This document shows, piece after piece, positions 10,385-19,249 of a stretch of 29,559 bases of DNA. Each line of letters opens with the position of its first letter. Within the stretch, counting starts at the first letter, position 1. A program made the translations under genes and the position numbers. Source of the stretch: Saccoglossus kowalevskii (Eukaryota; Hemichordata; Enteropneusta; Harrimaniidae). The notes beneath the pieces are model-generated. The model was not told where the DNA came from, searched no databases, and saw only the letters and a program-made list of their open reading frames with translations. Location: the NCBI RefSeq assembly GCF_000003605.2, contig NW_003155237.1, forward strand, positions 1,366,781 to 1,396,339, written 5' to 3'.

Positions 10385-10672
10385 CACCATCGATGTTTGG
10401 ATAAAATACTATAACAGTAGTGTCGTTGGCAGAAATAATTTCAATTTGCGCACTTTATACCGAAATGCGAAGTCCAACCATTGACCGAATCTTTGTACGC
10501 CCTCTGGTGTTTGGAACTTGGAACACTACGTTTACCTAAAGCCAACCTCGGCATTTATCAACTTGACTAATAAAACTCTCGAATCACCGTCGACGTTTTA
10601 ATAAAATACTGTTACAATAGTTTCATTGTTGTGTACGGTAGAAATAATTTTAATTCGCGCATTTTATACCAG
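10385..10672 (+). repeat. Diverged direct duplication, about 80 bp, 200 bp apart
   Basis: The segments starting caccatcgatgtttgg (10385) and caccgtcgacgtttta (10585) both continue with ataaaatact, a (t/g)taaca(g/a)tag phrase, agaaataatttcaatttgcgc-like sequence and a (a/t)tttataccsag end. Neither copy contains a gene I recognise. Confidence 0.6.
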
Positions 10673-10821
10673 TGTAATAATTGCATCGGTTAACGGTTAA
10701 CGACTAAATAAATGGGGGAACATGTAAAAAAATTTTAATGTACTATGCTAAGTTTCGGGAAAATTTCAAAGTAATCATGGTGTAATTGCGTCGATTAACG
10801 ACTTGTATAACAGGGAAATAG

Positions 10822-10871
10822 NNNNNNNNNNNNNNNNNNNNNNNNNNNNNNNNNNNNNNNNNNNNNNNNNN
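10822..10871. other. Assembly gap, 50 N
   Basis: A run of exactly 50 N. It cuts the 3' side of the ZAD-like exon, so the splice donor of that gene may be missing. Confidence 0.99.
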
Positions 10872-11236
10872 TCAGTGATTTCGGTGATCTTACAACTAGA
10901 CAAATTGGAGTGTTTCTTAAAGCTTTTTCCTTCAGCAACCAATGGAGATCTCGCACATCGCTTCACATTCGAATTTAGTCTGCTCGAAGTTTGGCATTTC
11001 TCTCGAAATTCATTCACCTGACGATCTAGTGTCAACAAATGGCGTTCACAATTCCTACAAATCAAACCCTCAATCACCTCTACTTCGCCATATTTCGACA
11101 ACAACAACTTCAAGTTATGTTTCCCGGTACCTTCGTGGATTTTTTTTGTTCGTGTCCCCACTGTACTACAAACAAAACACGCTTGAGATGAATTACTTAT
11201 CTTGACCGGCGTACATGTCACAGTGGAGGCAGCCAT
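10872..11236 (-). CDS. ZAD-like Cys2-Cys2 domain protein, N-terminal exon, truncated by gap
   Basis: ATG at 11236 opens 121 codons up to the N run. The peptide has C20FVC23 and C60RNC63 (CX2C-X36-CX2C) with 'KHNLKLLLSKYGEVEVIEGL' between and a helical 'LDRQVNEFREKC' after. This is the layout of a ZAD-type treble-clef zinc-binding domain, usually a protein-protein module at the N-terminus of nuclear or transposon-related proteins. After residue 85 the chain is Ser/Lys/Arg-rich linker. The frame beyond the gap closes within 14 codons, so the coding part must leave by splicing or continue inside the gap. The start sits in AAAATGGCTGCC, a good Kozak context that also resembles a YY1 site. Downstream exons were not found in the window. 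Assignment to ZAD proper rather than a look-alike is uncertain. Confidence 0.55.
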
Positions 11237-11275
11237 TTTGTTTGTTGCGAAGTAACCATGTGACCATCATGTGAC
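11237..11275 (-). promoter_or_regulatory. Possible promoter with two CACATG E-boxes
   Basis: Immediately 5' of the ZAD-like ATG, two GTCACATG phrases on the minus strand lie 12 bases apart. The ATG is embedded in a YY1-like CAAAATGGCTGCC. No TATA box is evident. Motif-level inference only. Confidence 0.3.
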
Positions 11276-12029
11276 TGTCATCCATTTTGGCCAGAAATCT
11301 GACCAAGATGTCGGCCCGTACCTGACCTTGTTTTTCTTTGAGCCCTCAGCGGTGAAAACTTGGGCAGGGAACCAGACTAGGGGAAATATGGAAATCATTC
11401 GCACAGCATTCTGGGCATCATCGCGTTTGTGTCAAAGAATGCGTTTATTCCGGTATTTCGTTTTTACGATTCAGCCGTTGGTGGCGCGTTCAAGAAACCA
11501 AGAGAGATACAGTCAGTTTATAACCATAATCCTGGAACTATATACATAATAAACATTGTTCCAGGGTCGCAGAGCTGTGAACAGCGATAGCCTATCCGAG
11601 GTTGACCATTTGAAATCTGGAAGATTTGTTTTAAAAAAATCACAATTCGACACCGAGTAAAAACATATGGCATCCAATGCGAAAAAAAAAAAATTGCACT
11701 GGTTAAACTCTTCCACATACCTCGTTGAACTCAAATATTCGACCCCTAATTTATGTCTTCGTTTCAGTTATATTACTAAAGAGACAACACATCTTTTATT
11801 CATTCTTTTTTCACAAAAACGTCTGATTGAATCAGAGTTTGCCGTTTGTTTTTCACACATGTCTGGCTGATTATTATCTAGCTGGTTGCAATAGTTTGAT
11901 TCAAAATGTCCAGCCATTCATTGCCGGTTCTTATGATTAAAGTGCTTGGCGTACATGTGCACTTTATTCTAGTATAGCGACAATTTTATCCAGACTCCTC
12001 ACTTTGTCCTCATCTGTATTTTTGGCATT

Positions 12030-12380
12030 CCAGAGCTAATCACATTAAAACTTCACAAACATTGGGATATGTATGCATGCCCATTTGTTTTTAAGATCAG
12101 ATTTAAAATGTTATAAAGTAGTGTATGGATAGATTTTGTTCAAACTTGTATTGAATGCTATGCAACCTTGATACATGTCATTTTGCTTGTTGTATCGGAT
12201 TTAAAATGGCCAACTGGTCACCATTTTGTTTTAATTAAATTTGGTTCCAGAGCTGTATCTCGGCCATGCTTTGATCGATTATGTTCAAACTTTATGGCCA
12301 ACAAATGGCTGCTGTTCCAAAAACAGTTGCAGAACTCTGACGTGCTTTGACCAATCATGTTCAAACATCATTTATACATC
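12030..12380 (+). repeat. Diverged interspersed repeat with 'aaaatggcc..actggtcaccatttt' hairpin
   Basis: The phrase '(a/t)tgttcaaac(t/a)t' recurs at about 12137, 12273 and 12358, with 'tcggccatgctttgatcgatta' and 'tgacgtgctttgaccaatca' marking two units. Another inverted phrase, aaaatggcc-aactg-gtcaccatttt, lies at about 12204. The style resembles the repeats at 845 and 8005. No coding content. Confidence 0.5.
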
Positions 12381-12395
12381 AATTCAATTCATTGG

Positions 12396-12556
12396 TTAAA
12401 GCAAGGGAGTCGTCACCTGCGCATGCGTCAGATGGCCATAGCATGTCACTGTTTACAAACAAACGTCTACCCATGAGCCTTTGCGTTTTAGCATGCATTG
12501 TTATCGCTTGGGGCTTGATTCCTTTGCGTGCGCAGGTGACAACCCCTTCGCTTTAA
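12396..12556 (+). mobile_element. TTAA-flanked MITE family 1, copy 2
   Basis: Both flanks keep TTAA (12396-12399 and 12553-12556). Ends read AGCAAGGGAGTCGTCACCTG and, reverse-complemented at the right, AGCGAAGGGGTTGTCACCTG. The interior matches copies 1 and 3 (agatggccatagc, gtttacaaacaa, cctttgcgtttt). It is non-autonomous and about 160 bases. Confidence 0.85.
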
Positions 12557-12580
12557 TGTTAAAAATGCAAACACTGCACA

Positions 12581-12594
12581 ATATATATATATAT
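12581..12594 (+). repeat. (AT)7 microsatellite
   Basis: Simple AT dinucleotide run between the MITE and the zinc-finger gene. Confidence 0.85.
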
Positions 12595-12868
12595 GGCAAA
12601 TTCTTCAAGATTAATGAACAACTTGGATGAACATTTTATTAAACGCTTTTTTTTTAAAGTGGTTACAGTATCTGAAGTCTCTAATCGGGAAAACTATTCA
12701 TAAACTACATTTTCAGGCACATTCATGCTCATGTGTTTGTTTTTCAGAATGGTTTTGTTAATCAAAAAAATGCTTTGTTATTGCATGAACACAATTACAG
12801 TTTTTCCTAACTGCTATGTTGCAGCGCTAAGCACATGGCTTTGATTATACCATGTTCAATTCTAGCTT

Positions 12869-12874
12869 TTTTAT
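12869..12874 (-). promoter_or_regulatory. Candidate AATAAA poly(A) signal of the zinc-finger gene
   Basis: The plus-strand TTTATT reads AATAAA about 75 bases beyond the zinc-finger TAG stop. It is well placed for a short 3' UTR. Confidence 0.45.
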
Positions 12875-12945
12875 TAGTTTTCCTACTAACAAATTACAAT
12901 TTCATTCGTACCAGCAAAGTAATCTAATTAGTTATACCATGGTAA

Positions 12946-14847
12946 CTATAGCTTTTTTGTCAGATCTTCTTTTATGTGAGTCTTCATATGTGAATCCAGC
13001 CCAGTTTTTTGTGAGTAACAATTTCCGCAGCGGTCACATTGGTACGGTTTCTCTCCAGTGTGTATTCGCCTGTGTTTCACAAGATTGTCTGTCCATGAGA
13101 AAGTTCTATCGCATTCAGGACAGCGAAATGGTTTTTCCCCTGTATGTACCCGCATATGTTTCTTCAGACTGCTTTTAAGTGTGAATTTCTTGTGGCAGTC
13201 ACCGCACTCAAAATTTTTATCAGTTCTGTGAGTTTGCATGTGTTGGTATAACCGTTTTTTCATTGCACACACGTAACCACACTGTTTGCATTGCATAGGT
13301 TTCTCACCAGTATGGATTACTTTGTGCTCAGCGAGCAATTTTGGTGTAGTGAATGACCTTCCGCACTCGTTACACATGTGTCTTTTCTCACAAGCATGTG
13401 ATCTCACATGTGTGATCAAGAAACATCTGTTTGCAAATCTTTTGTCGCATTCCGTACATACAAATGGTTTGTCACTTAAGTGCGTTTTTCTATGAGACAC
13501 TAAACTGCCTTTGTTTGATACAACCTTACCACAATCTGGGCATTCAAACTCTCTAAGGGGGCCAATCATCATACTATTTTTTAGGTAGGGTGACTGATCA
13601 TCCACGCAGCAACAACTACCCTTGCAACCACCCCCGTCATACTTCTGAGGTCGGTGAGTTTTCCGTCGAGTCCAGGTCAGTGTAGGATTTTCTGCAAAAC
13701 TCTGAGCATAATCATGAAAGTGATCTAGTCTTTCTGCGTCTGTTGAACATGCAGGAAGATTCATGCTTGATTGCTCAATGGAATATTGAATGTGGTCTTG
13801 TCTGTTTTCAAATCCAAGAAAGGCATCTTCATGCTGACCAAATGTTTCTGTACCATCTGAATCTACGATCACACCTGTGATTGTTTCTTCTTCGGAACAT
13901 GTACTGCTCTCTTGTTTGATTTCAACATCCATAAAGACTTGTTGATGCTGAACAACATTTTCTGCATCAGTTGAACCTACTGGAATACCGACACTTGTTT
14001 CTTTTTGCTGAGAAGTGTGGCTTTGTATGACTTCACAAAACAATACATTATCATTACATTTTTCGTCAGCAATTGATTCTAAATAAGAACTTGTGTTTGC
14101 TTTATCTTTTGATTGTAAGATTCTGTCTTCTTTTTGGAAACCATGTAATTCATTATTACAACATCGGATGTCTTCTTCAGTTTGTATTCCTATGTCAACA
14201 AATTTTTTTTCATTTTTTTCAAGGTCCTGGTCATCACCATTATTGGTGACAACACTTGTGATAATGTGTACCTTCCTTAGAGATGATTGGGAATCATTGT
14301 TCTGGATTGATGAACTCCCTATAGTATGTGTGACCAATTCAGAATTGGTGAAAATATTCTGTGGATAAACAGTGTTGTGTTGGCAAGGTCTTTCTTCTGC
14401 ACACGTTCCTGGGTCATTTTTACTGGTAGTCAGTATATTGTGACCAACGAATTGATGACCCAAATTATTGTGTAATACGTTTTTATTGGTGTGCGTCTGG
14501 GTGTCAAAATTCCCTCCAAAACTCTGTCCAACTTCAGGTCTTGATGTATCTGATGCCACAAATACGTTAGGGGTGACAATTTTATCACACTGTTGATTTG
14601 CAAGCACCTGCGGCTCAATTTTGATGACAACATTCCCCGGCACAGACAGGCAACCATCTTTTCGCTGGGATGGTTTTTCCACGGTATGTGTGCTCATTCC
14701 TGAATTGGTGGTGGGACTGTTGTTTAACCAACTGCCACCAATATTGGGTTGGTATGATATTTCTTTCGAACATGGTGGCATTCCTTTAAGTGGACGTGAA
14801 TTATCAAAGCTCCGCTCACTTTCTTGGCATTCTCGTGTCATACTCAT
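12946..14847 (-). CDS. Seven-finger C2H2 zinc-finger protein, probable DNA-binding regulator
   Basis: One open frame of 633 codons from ATG at 14847 to TAG at 12946. Residues 1-430 are acidic and Ser/Thr/Asn/Gln-rich, probably disordered. Seven classical C2H2 fingers follow at about residues 434-624, the first FECPDCGKVVSNKG... and the last YQCDRCGNCYSQKTG.... Three linkers are canonical TGEKP, and the others (LSDKP, ACEKR, RTDKN) are degenerate, so the later fingers probably do most of the DNA binding. The N-terminal half has a repeat of about 38 residues in three copies (from residues 286, 325 and 363), two SUMO-type sites (VIKIEP, EIKQES) and a DIGIQTEE segment like dynein light chain LC8 ligands. 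No KRAB, BTB, SCAN or ZAD domain is present. The frame extends open upstream of the ATG for 11 codons and beyond, with several AG dinucleotides, so an upstream exon is possible. It is likely nuclear. The orthologue is not recognised. Confidence 0.9.
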   Translation of the reverse strand: MSMTRECQESERSFDNSRPLKGMPPCSKEISYQPNIGGSWLNNSPTTNSGMSTHTVEKPSQRKDGCLSVPGNVVIKIEPQVLANQQCDKIVTPNVFVASDTSRPEVGQSFGGNFDTQTHTNKNVLHNNLGHQFVGHNILTTSKNDPGTCAEERPCQHNTVYPQNIFTNSELVTHTIGSSSIQNNDSQSSLRKVHIITSVVTNNGDDQDLEKNEKKFVDIGIQTEEDIRCCNNELHGFQKEDRILQSKDKANTSSYLESIADEKCNDNVLFCEVIQSHTSQQKETSVGIPVGSTDAENVVQHQQVFMDVEIKQESSTCSEEETITGVIVDSDGTETFGQHEDAFLGFENRQDHIQYSIEQSSMNLPACSTDAERLDHFHDYAQSFAENPTLTWTRRKTHRPQKYDGGGCKGSCCCVDDQSPYLKNSMMIGPLREFECPDCGKVVSNKGSLVSHRKTHLSDKPFVCTECDKRFANRCFLITHVRSHACEKRHMCNECGRSFTTPKLLAEHKVIHTGEKPMQCKQCGYVCAMKKRLYQHMQTHRTDKNFECGDCHKKFTLKSSLKKHMRVHTGEKPFRCPECDRTFSWTDNLVKHRRIHTGEKPYQCDRCGNCYSQKTGLDSHMKTHIKEDLTKKL

Positions 14848-15374
14848 CTTTGCTATTGCAAATATAGCTGTAGCTAACAATGTTTTATTTTTTATGTATA
14901 CAAACTACATACAGTACAAACTGGTACTCTTCAAACTATATAATTCATATATAGTTCTTGCGTAGTTCTCAGTCACTATTGTTTTCTTGTTTAATTCACC
15001 AGTTTGCTTTTCTTTATGCAGGTCCTTTCATTCATATGTTGAATATTGCTTCTGAAATCAATGGACTTCACGCTAAAAAAATGAAAAATTATATAAATTA
15101 ATCATATAATAAATAAAACTCAGATATTAAAGTGAAAAGATATATGGAGTAAACTATGCAGGGAAAAACTAAATTATTTAAAAGAAATCATTAACCAGCT
15201 CTGAGGTAATACGTTCAACCTTATATGGTAAACGCGCATCATATTTTAAACACATTTGAACATTTTTCTTTGTTTAGATACAGAAACAATATTTAGCGCA
15301 TGACAGGATTAGAATCACATCAAAATGCAAACAATCAAAAATCTTGTTTTGCTGGCATTTCAGACTGTTATATT

Positions 15375-15546
15375 TTAAAGGGGAAGTCCGGGCAAACAAC
15401 ACAATGTTCCCGGATAAAAAAGCGCCATAAATGTAGAAGAATACAATCTACGTTTTTTTTATATTACTTTTTCATTGCCTTCTCCTACATTTGTGGGATT
15501 CTTTCATCTGAAACTATTATGTTGTTTGCTCTGACTTCCTGTTTAA
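15375..15546 (+). mobile_element. TTAA-flanked MITE family 2 (AGGGGAAGTC ends)
   Basis: TTAA stands at both borders (15375-15378 and 15543-15546). The left arm AGGGGAAGTCCGGGCAAACA pairs with the right arm, reverse-complemented ACAGGAAGTCAGAGCAAACA, and the match runs on for about ten bases (ACACAATG against ACATAATA). The element is 172 bases and non-coding. A shared TTAA-AGGGG(A/C)A terminus links it loosely to 19085-19247 and 21915-22045. Confidence 0.75.
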
Positions 15547-15606
15547 CACATCGCCTACTGACACTTCCCATTCATTCAAATTATGACTGCCATAATAAAT
15601 AGTTCG

Positions 15607-15860
15607 GTCACTGGTAGCATAGTGGTTGTCGCATCAGACTCATGATCGATAGACCCAAGTTCAAATCCTACCTTAGGCAGAATATTAAAAAGGGTTAACT
15701 CCCTACCCTGTGTGAGTGTGCAACAGACTCACTGGCCAAGATTCATTCACTAACAAATGCAACTTTGGGGGAACCTTGGTTAAGGTCCGCAGGTGCTTGT
15801 GTTCGACCAGACCTGGTTGACACCAGGATAACACATTAAAATTGCCATTTGACAGAGAGA
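15607..15860 (+). mobile_element. tRNA-derived SINE
   Basis: The 5' head is tRNA-like: an A-box TGGTAGCATAGTGG at 15612-15625 and a B-box AGTTCAAATCC at 15658-15668, spaced as in a real tRNA. Between them CAGACTCATGATC resembles an anticodon arm with CAT. The arms no longer pair fully and there is no acceptor stem, so this is not a functional tRNA. A non-tRNA body follows (gggttaactccctaccctg, accagacctggttgacaccagg). The 3' end is unclear and may reach about 15955, where a short A-tract occurs. Pol III would transcribe an active relative. Confidence 0.65.
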
Positions 15861-15955
15861 TGGCTGCACAGCCCTGTCATGTTATCCCAAACATGAACAT
15901 GACTCTTGTGGCAAAAATGTGTCATCACTAGCACTTGCACATACAAAAAAAGTCA

Positions 15956-16810
15956 AAAGAGACAACAGTGACATTCAATGTCAGGAACTAGCATAGCCTA
16001 GCATAAAAACATTATTTAAAAAAAAAAAATATTCTTTTGGGAGGGGGGGGGGGGGGAGGCAGTGCATGTGAATGGTTGCTTTAAAGTCCATGTATTGTGC
16101 AATCTGGATCAGTCTTTTGCATTTCCATGGAATTTGAAATCCCAATATACCATATTTCCTTCAAGTTAAAAGCCAACTCATATTTGTAGAGAAAGTTGTC
16201 GACAAATCACATGACATTGTTGGTTTATTATGTACTGGTACAACCCATTGAGAATGTCACAGCCCCCTCTGTTCATGTACATTACAGTAATACATGACTA
16301 ATGAAATGTCAGCATTTATACGCTCCTTTTTGATCAAGTACATGTACCAGTTCTACAGTGAACTAATGTCTTGGACTGCCAGACAATTTAACATGTGCGG
16401 GTCTCTAATGTCCATGTTGGCAAAATGTAAAACATGTATCACAATTCAGAATTATAGTGCATTGTGGGATAGTTACATCAGATTGCGGGAGCAAACAACT
16501 AAATATAACACATGCTTAAAAATTGCAGAGGTGTATCTCAACATGCAACAAATGCAATTTTGGGTTTATGTGTGCTTGTATTGGGGATGCACTTCTGATT
16601 GACCAGATACGTTCTAGACAATTTGACCTTTGCAGCTGTGTAAGAATTTTAAGAATTTACCAACAATTAGGTGTGCTACAAGTAACTGAATGTCTTAGTG
16701 TTTACCTCAAATAGTTTTTGAATATATAATGAGCAACTTTGAAACAATATTACTCGCTGCTGCAGATTTTGCAAAGGTTTCCAATATTTTTTTCTGAGAG
16801 AGCATATCGC
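15956..16810. other. Gene-free stretch with A-run and G-run
   Basis: It contains a poly-A run at about 16018-16029 and a G13-type run at about 16041-16056. Open frames of up to 102 codons are low in plausible structure and have no family resemblance. No splice-supported exon was found. Confidence 0.5.
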
Positions 16811-16946
16811 TGTGTTTCGAGCGATCAAACCACTTTGTGTGTTACCCGTTTTGTTTTCGTGTTCTGGGGTACCGAAACATGGGATAGCTAGTGTCATGTA
16901 CATGATATCTCTCAGCGTAATCCGGTTAACGTTAAAAACTGGAGGT

Positions 16947-17040
16947 CAGGGTTCTGCCCATGCTGGTCGGCGGCGGTCACTAGCGACCCGCACTCAGAAT
17001 TTCCGACCAGGACAAAAAGTTGGCGACCAGCACTATTTGT
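16947..17040 (+). repeat. Fragment of a hAT-like repeat (CAGGGTTCTGCCCA end)
   Basis: It starts CAGGGTTCTGCCCATGCTGG, a typical hAT-type terminus, followed by inverted phrases tgctggtcg (16961) and cgaccagca (17024). No matching right end with GGCAGAACCCTG was found, so it is truncated or decayed. Confidence 0.35.
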
Positions 17041-17367
17041 TTATGATACACACAGGATGTCGGCCACTGGACCATCATCCTATTGTCCTTGTTGATTTTA
17101 ACACACAACACAATGCAAAAAATTAACACACAACAAAACTTGAAAGAAGATACCGCTGTTCAAAATCAACGTACACGTGTGACATCGGCCCACTCTCCAC
17201 ACAGAGGGCCCTCACTCCCAGCATGCTTCACACTCGCGCGTGTGTTATTTTTGTCGCGTTTGACTTCATAGTATGCGATCTACGCATTGTTCAGTGACTG
17301 TTTCAATGGTCTATTGTGTGTCAGTATTGTTGCTATTTAGAGTTTCACTGATTTTGTTTGACTTCTG

Positions 17368-17586
17368 TCATAGTTTTGTATATAAATAGCCCACTATATT
17401 TCTATTTATTCTTAATTTCAGGAAATTGAAAACAAGATCGCTCAGAGGTTGCCATCTAAGACTGCTAAGTTCTTCAGAGAAATTGTCATTATCTTCGTCA
17501 ATGTCCTCGTCAAAATGTTCTCCTAAAATAGCTTCCCAGTCATAATTATCATCCTCAGATTTGCCAAATTTCGCCGTGAATGCCAT
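17368..17586 (-). CDS. Short acidic ORF, possible first coding exon
   Basis: ATG at 17586 in a good context (GAAAATGGCA) opens 72 codons beginning MAFTAKFGKSEDDNYDWEAI, then LGEHFDEDIDEDNDNFSEEL, strongly acidic. After SSLRWQPLSDLVFNFLK the sequence looks less constrained, so the true exon may leave earlier, for example at a weak GATCTT|GTTTTC donor. The next minus-strand gene is the zinc-finger protein at 14847. A phase-0 AG just before its ATG would allow joining, but nothing proves it. A CpG-bearing palindrome and further CGCG sites lie 65-115 bases upstream, as expected of a promoter. No family recognised. It could also be a transposon remnant. Confidence 0.35.
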   Translation of the reverse strand: MAFTAKFGKSEDDNYDWEAILGEHFDEDIDEDNDNFSEELSSLRWQPLSDLVFNFLKLRINRNIVGYLYTKL

Positions 17587-17651
17587 TTTCAAAGTTCATT
17601 GCAGTTCACTGACAACTACTGTCGTCTATGCCACTTTTCTGTGTTTATGTC

Positions 17652-17667
17652 TCGCGATGCATCGCGA
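17652..17667. promoter_or_regulatory. Perfect 16-bp palindrome TCGCGATGCATCGCGA
   Basis: A perfect palindrome within TCTCGCGA-type sequence, 66 bases upstream of the acidic ORF. A second TCTCGCG stands at 17691. In animals TCTCGCGAGA-like elements mark TATA-less promoters. Promoter function here is inferred from motif and position. Confidence 0.4.
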
Positions 17668-17699
17668 TAGTTGGTTGTAATATGAATAGATCTCGCGTT

Positions 17700-18570
17700 A
17701 CTTTGTGAGATCTAATGATAATCTTGTTGCTCCGCAACTTTTACTCGGTACGATAAGAACTGATAACTTAAACAAACGTGGCACGCATGACTTCAAAAGA
17801 AGATGCCGTGTTGAGAGTCTGTTGTATTACTAGTCTGAGGATACAGTAACTAATTTTGTTGGAAATATAACAGCGACTTTGACAAAATTTAGTCACTGCC
17901 ACACCACCCATATGAAAAAAGTGACTGAATTGTAATAATTTCCATTGGCGAAAGCTTCAACGGTTAAGGAGACTGGTGTACATTTCATAAATTTATGGTT
18001 GCACTGATAATCTAATTTGTGGGACACCATTAAATTATGAAAAAGATTAATCTTTTAAAAAATGCTTTTGAAATTTAGAGAGCTTCGAAAATTAATTAGG
18101 GGGCTAAGATTCTAGTGGCATGGCATGATATTGCTTGTGTTGTGTGCTTTTCAAAACAATGAAATCATAATCCCTGATATCAGGATTGGCATCCAAAGTA
18201 AGATTCTTGGTGTACCAGGGTATTATGGGGGAAAAGTGGGTCAACTAAATTACAAATGTCAGAATATAGATACCATAATGGACTGGTGACAGAGCTTCTA
18301 TAGAACAATTATTAATTTGGATCACTTTGACATCATTATCAGCAATTTTGGGTTTACAAACTTGCCTATACTATACTGCTCAGATTGCTAACGTGGTACA
18401 TGTACATGTAATTGCTTGCTTACATACAACAGTCATTGTTTATGCATAAACTCTTGAAACAATTAATTAAAGCCCATTTGTTAAGCATCTTTAGGGTGCC
18501 AACTGCCTGTCTGTGAAAATATTAATATAGGGTATCAAGTAAATACAGAAAGCCTGCTTAGAAACAGATA
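17700..18570. other. Gene-free stretch
   Basis: AT-rich sequence with no ORF of note, no splice-bounded exon and no repeat I could pair within the window. Confidence 0.5.
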
Positions 18571-18576
18571 ACAGAG

Positions 18577-18690
18577 TACTGTAAAATACTTTATTTTAGT
18601 TAGAATTAAATTACGCTGGAAAGACTGAATCATTCCTTCAGCGAAAATAACGAAAATTAACTCCAAGCAAAAATAAAGTATTCTACAGTA
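18577..18690 (+). mobile_element. Mariner-type MITE, 114-bp copy
   Basis: TA at both borders. The left arm CTGTAAAATACTTTATTTTA pairs with the right arm, reverse-complemented CTGTAGAATACTTTATTTTT, continuing into cgtta/cgctg phrases. Same family as 1377-1587 but lacking about 100 bases of the core. Confidence 0.7.
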
Positions 18691-19084
18691 GTTAATTACA
18701 GTAACTGTTACATAACTGATTGAGAAGAGTTTATTTACAAGGGATATCTACGTTTCTTCACTGCCCTGGAATCAAACTAGGTTTTCAAAGAAATCATCCT
18801 GAATTTGGCATACATGTACAAACTTTATTATTGGCTATTATAACACAATGCTGTGTATATGATTACAGAGTGTTGAAGTCAGAAACAAATGTACAAATGC
18901 AGTTTGGGAGGCCCAAACCAGTCTGAACTACATTATACTGTTCGTAAACCAACAACCATTATATAACTAATAAACACCTCAGGAATTAACATTTCAGTTT
19001 ACTCAAACTATTTATGACAATTAGCACGTTGAATACATTACATCATTATTCCCACTACCTAATGGAACTAGAACAAAGACAACC

Positions 19085-19247
19085 TTAAAGGGGAACTGCT
19101 CAATCCCATGGATTGCACTAACGAATCATGGGACACTATTGTTTATGTTGTTTACAATGTTAATCTATCTTTTGTTATCCATTGCTATTTTAATCCAGGA
19201 AGTAAATATGTTGTGGGATTAGGCTTGACTGGAAAGTGCCCCTTTAA
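19085..19247 (+). mobile_element. TTAA-flanked MITE family 3 (AGGGG(A/C)ACT ends)
   Basis: TTAA at 19085-19088 and 19244-19247. Ends are AGGGGAACTGCTCAATCCCA and, reverse-complemented, AGGGGCACTTTCCAGTCAAG. Terminal identity is short but clear. The interior (catggattgcac, aatcatgggacactattg) recurs at 21915-22010. Confidence 0.7.
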
Positions 19248-19249
19248 AG

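Noticed and set aside
11271-11549. 92-codon plus-strand ORF
   Set aside because: It overlaps the presumed promoter of the ZAD-like exon on the other strand; no homology or splice evidence.
14848-14880. Extending the zinc-finger protein by 11 residues upstream of ATG 14847
   Set aside because: The extension would need a TTG start, which is not expected of an animal gene; the first ATG is at 14847.
12852-14965. Several plus- and minus-strand ORFs of 69-114 codons overlapping the zinc-finger gene
   Set aside because: They lie in other frames of the finger and N-terminal coding sequence and mirror its codons.
15608-15680. Functional tRNA gene
   Set aside because: A and B boxes are present but acceptor and anticodon stems do not pair and a SINE body follows.
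16812-17126. 104-codon plus-strand ORF
   Set aside because: It crosses a hAT-like repeat fragment and shows no family features or splice support.
17410-17526. Plus-strand exon after TTAATTTCAG reading EIENKIAQRLPSK...
   Set aside because: The acceptor looks good but the frame is the complement of the acidic ORF, which has better start context and promoter; only one can be coding and the plus-strand frame has no partner exon.
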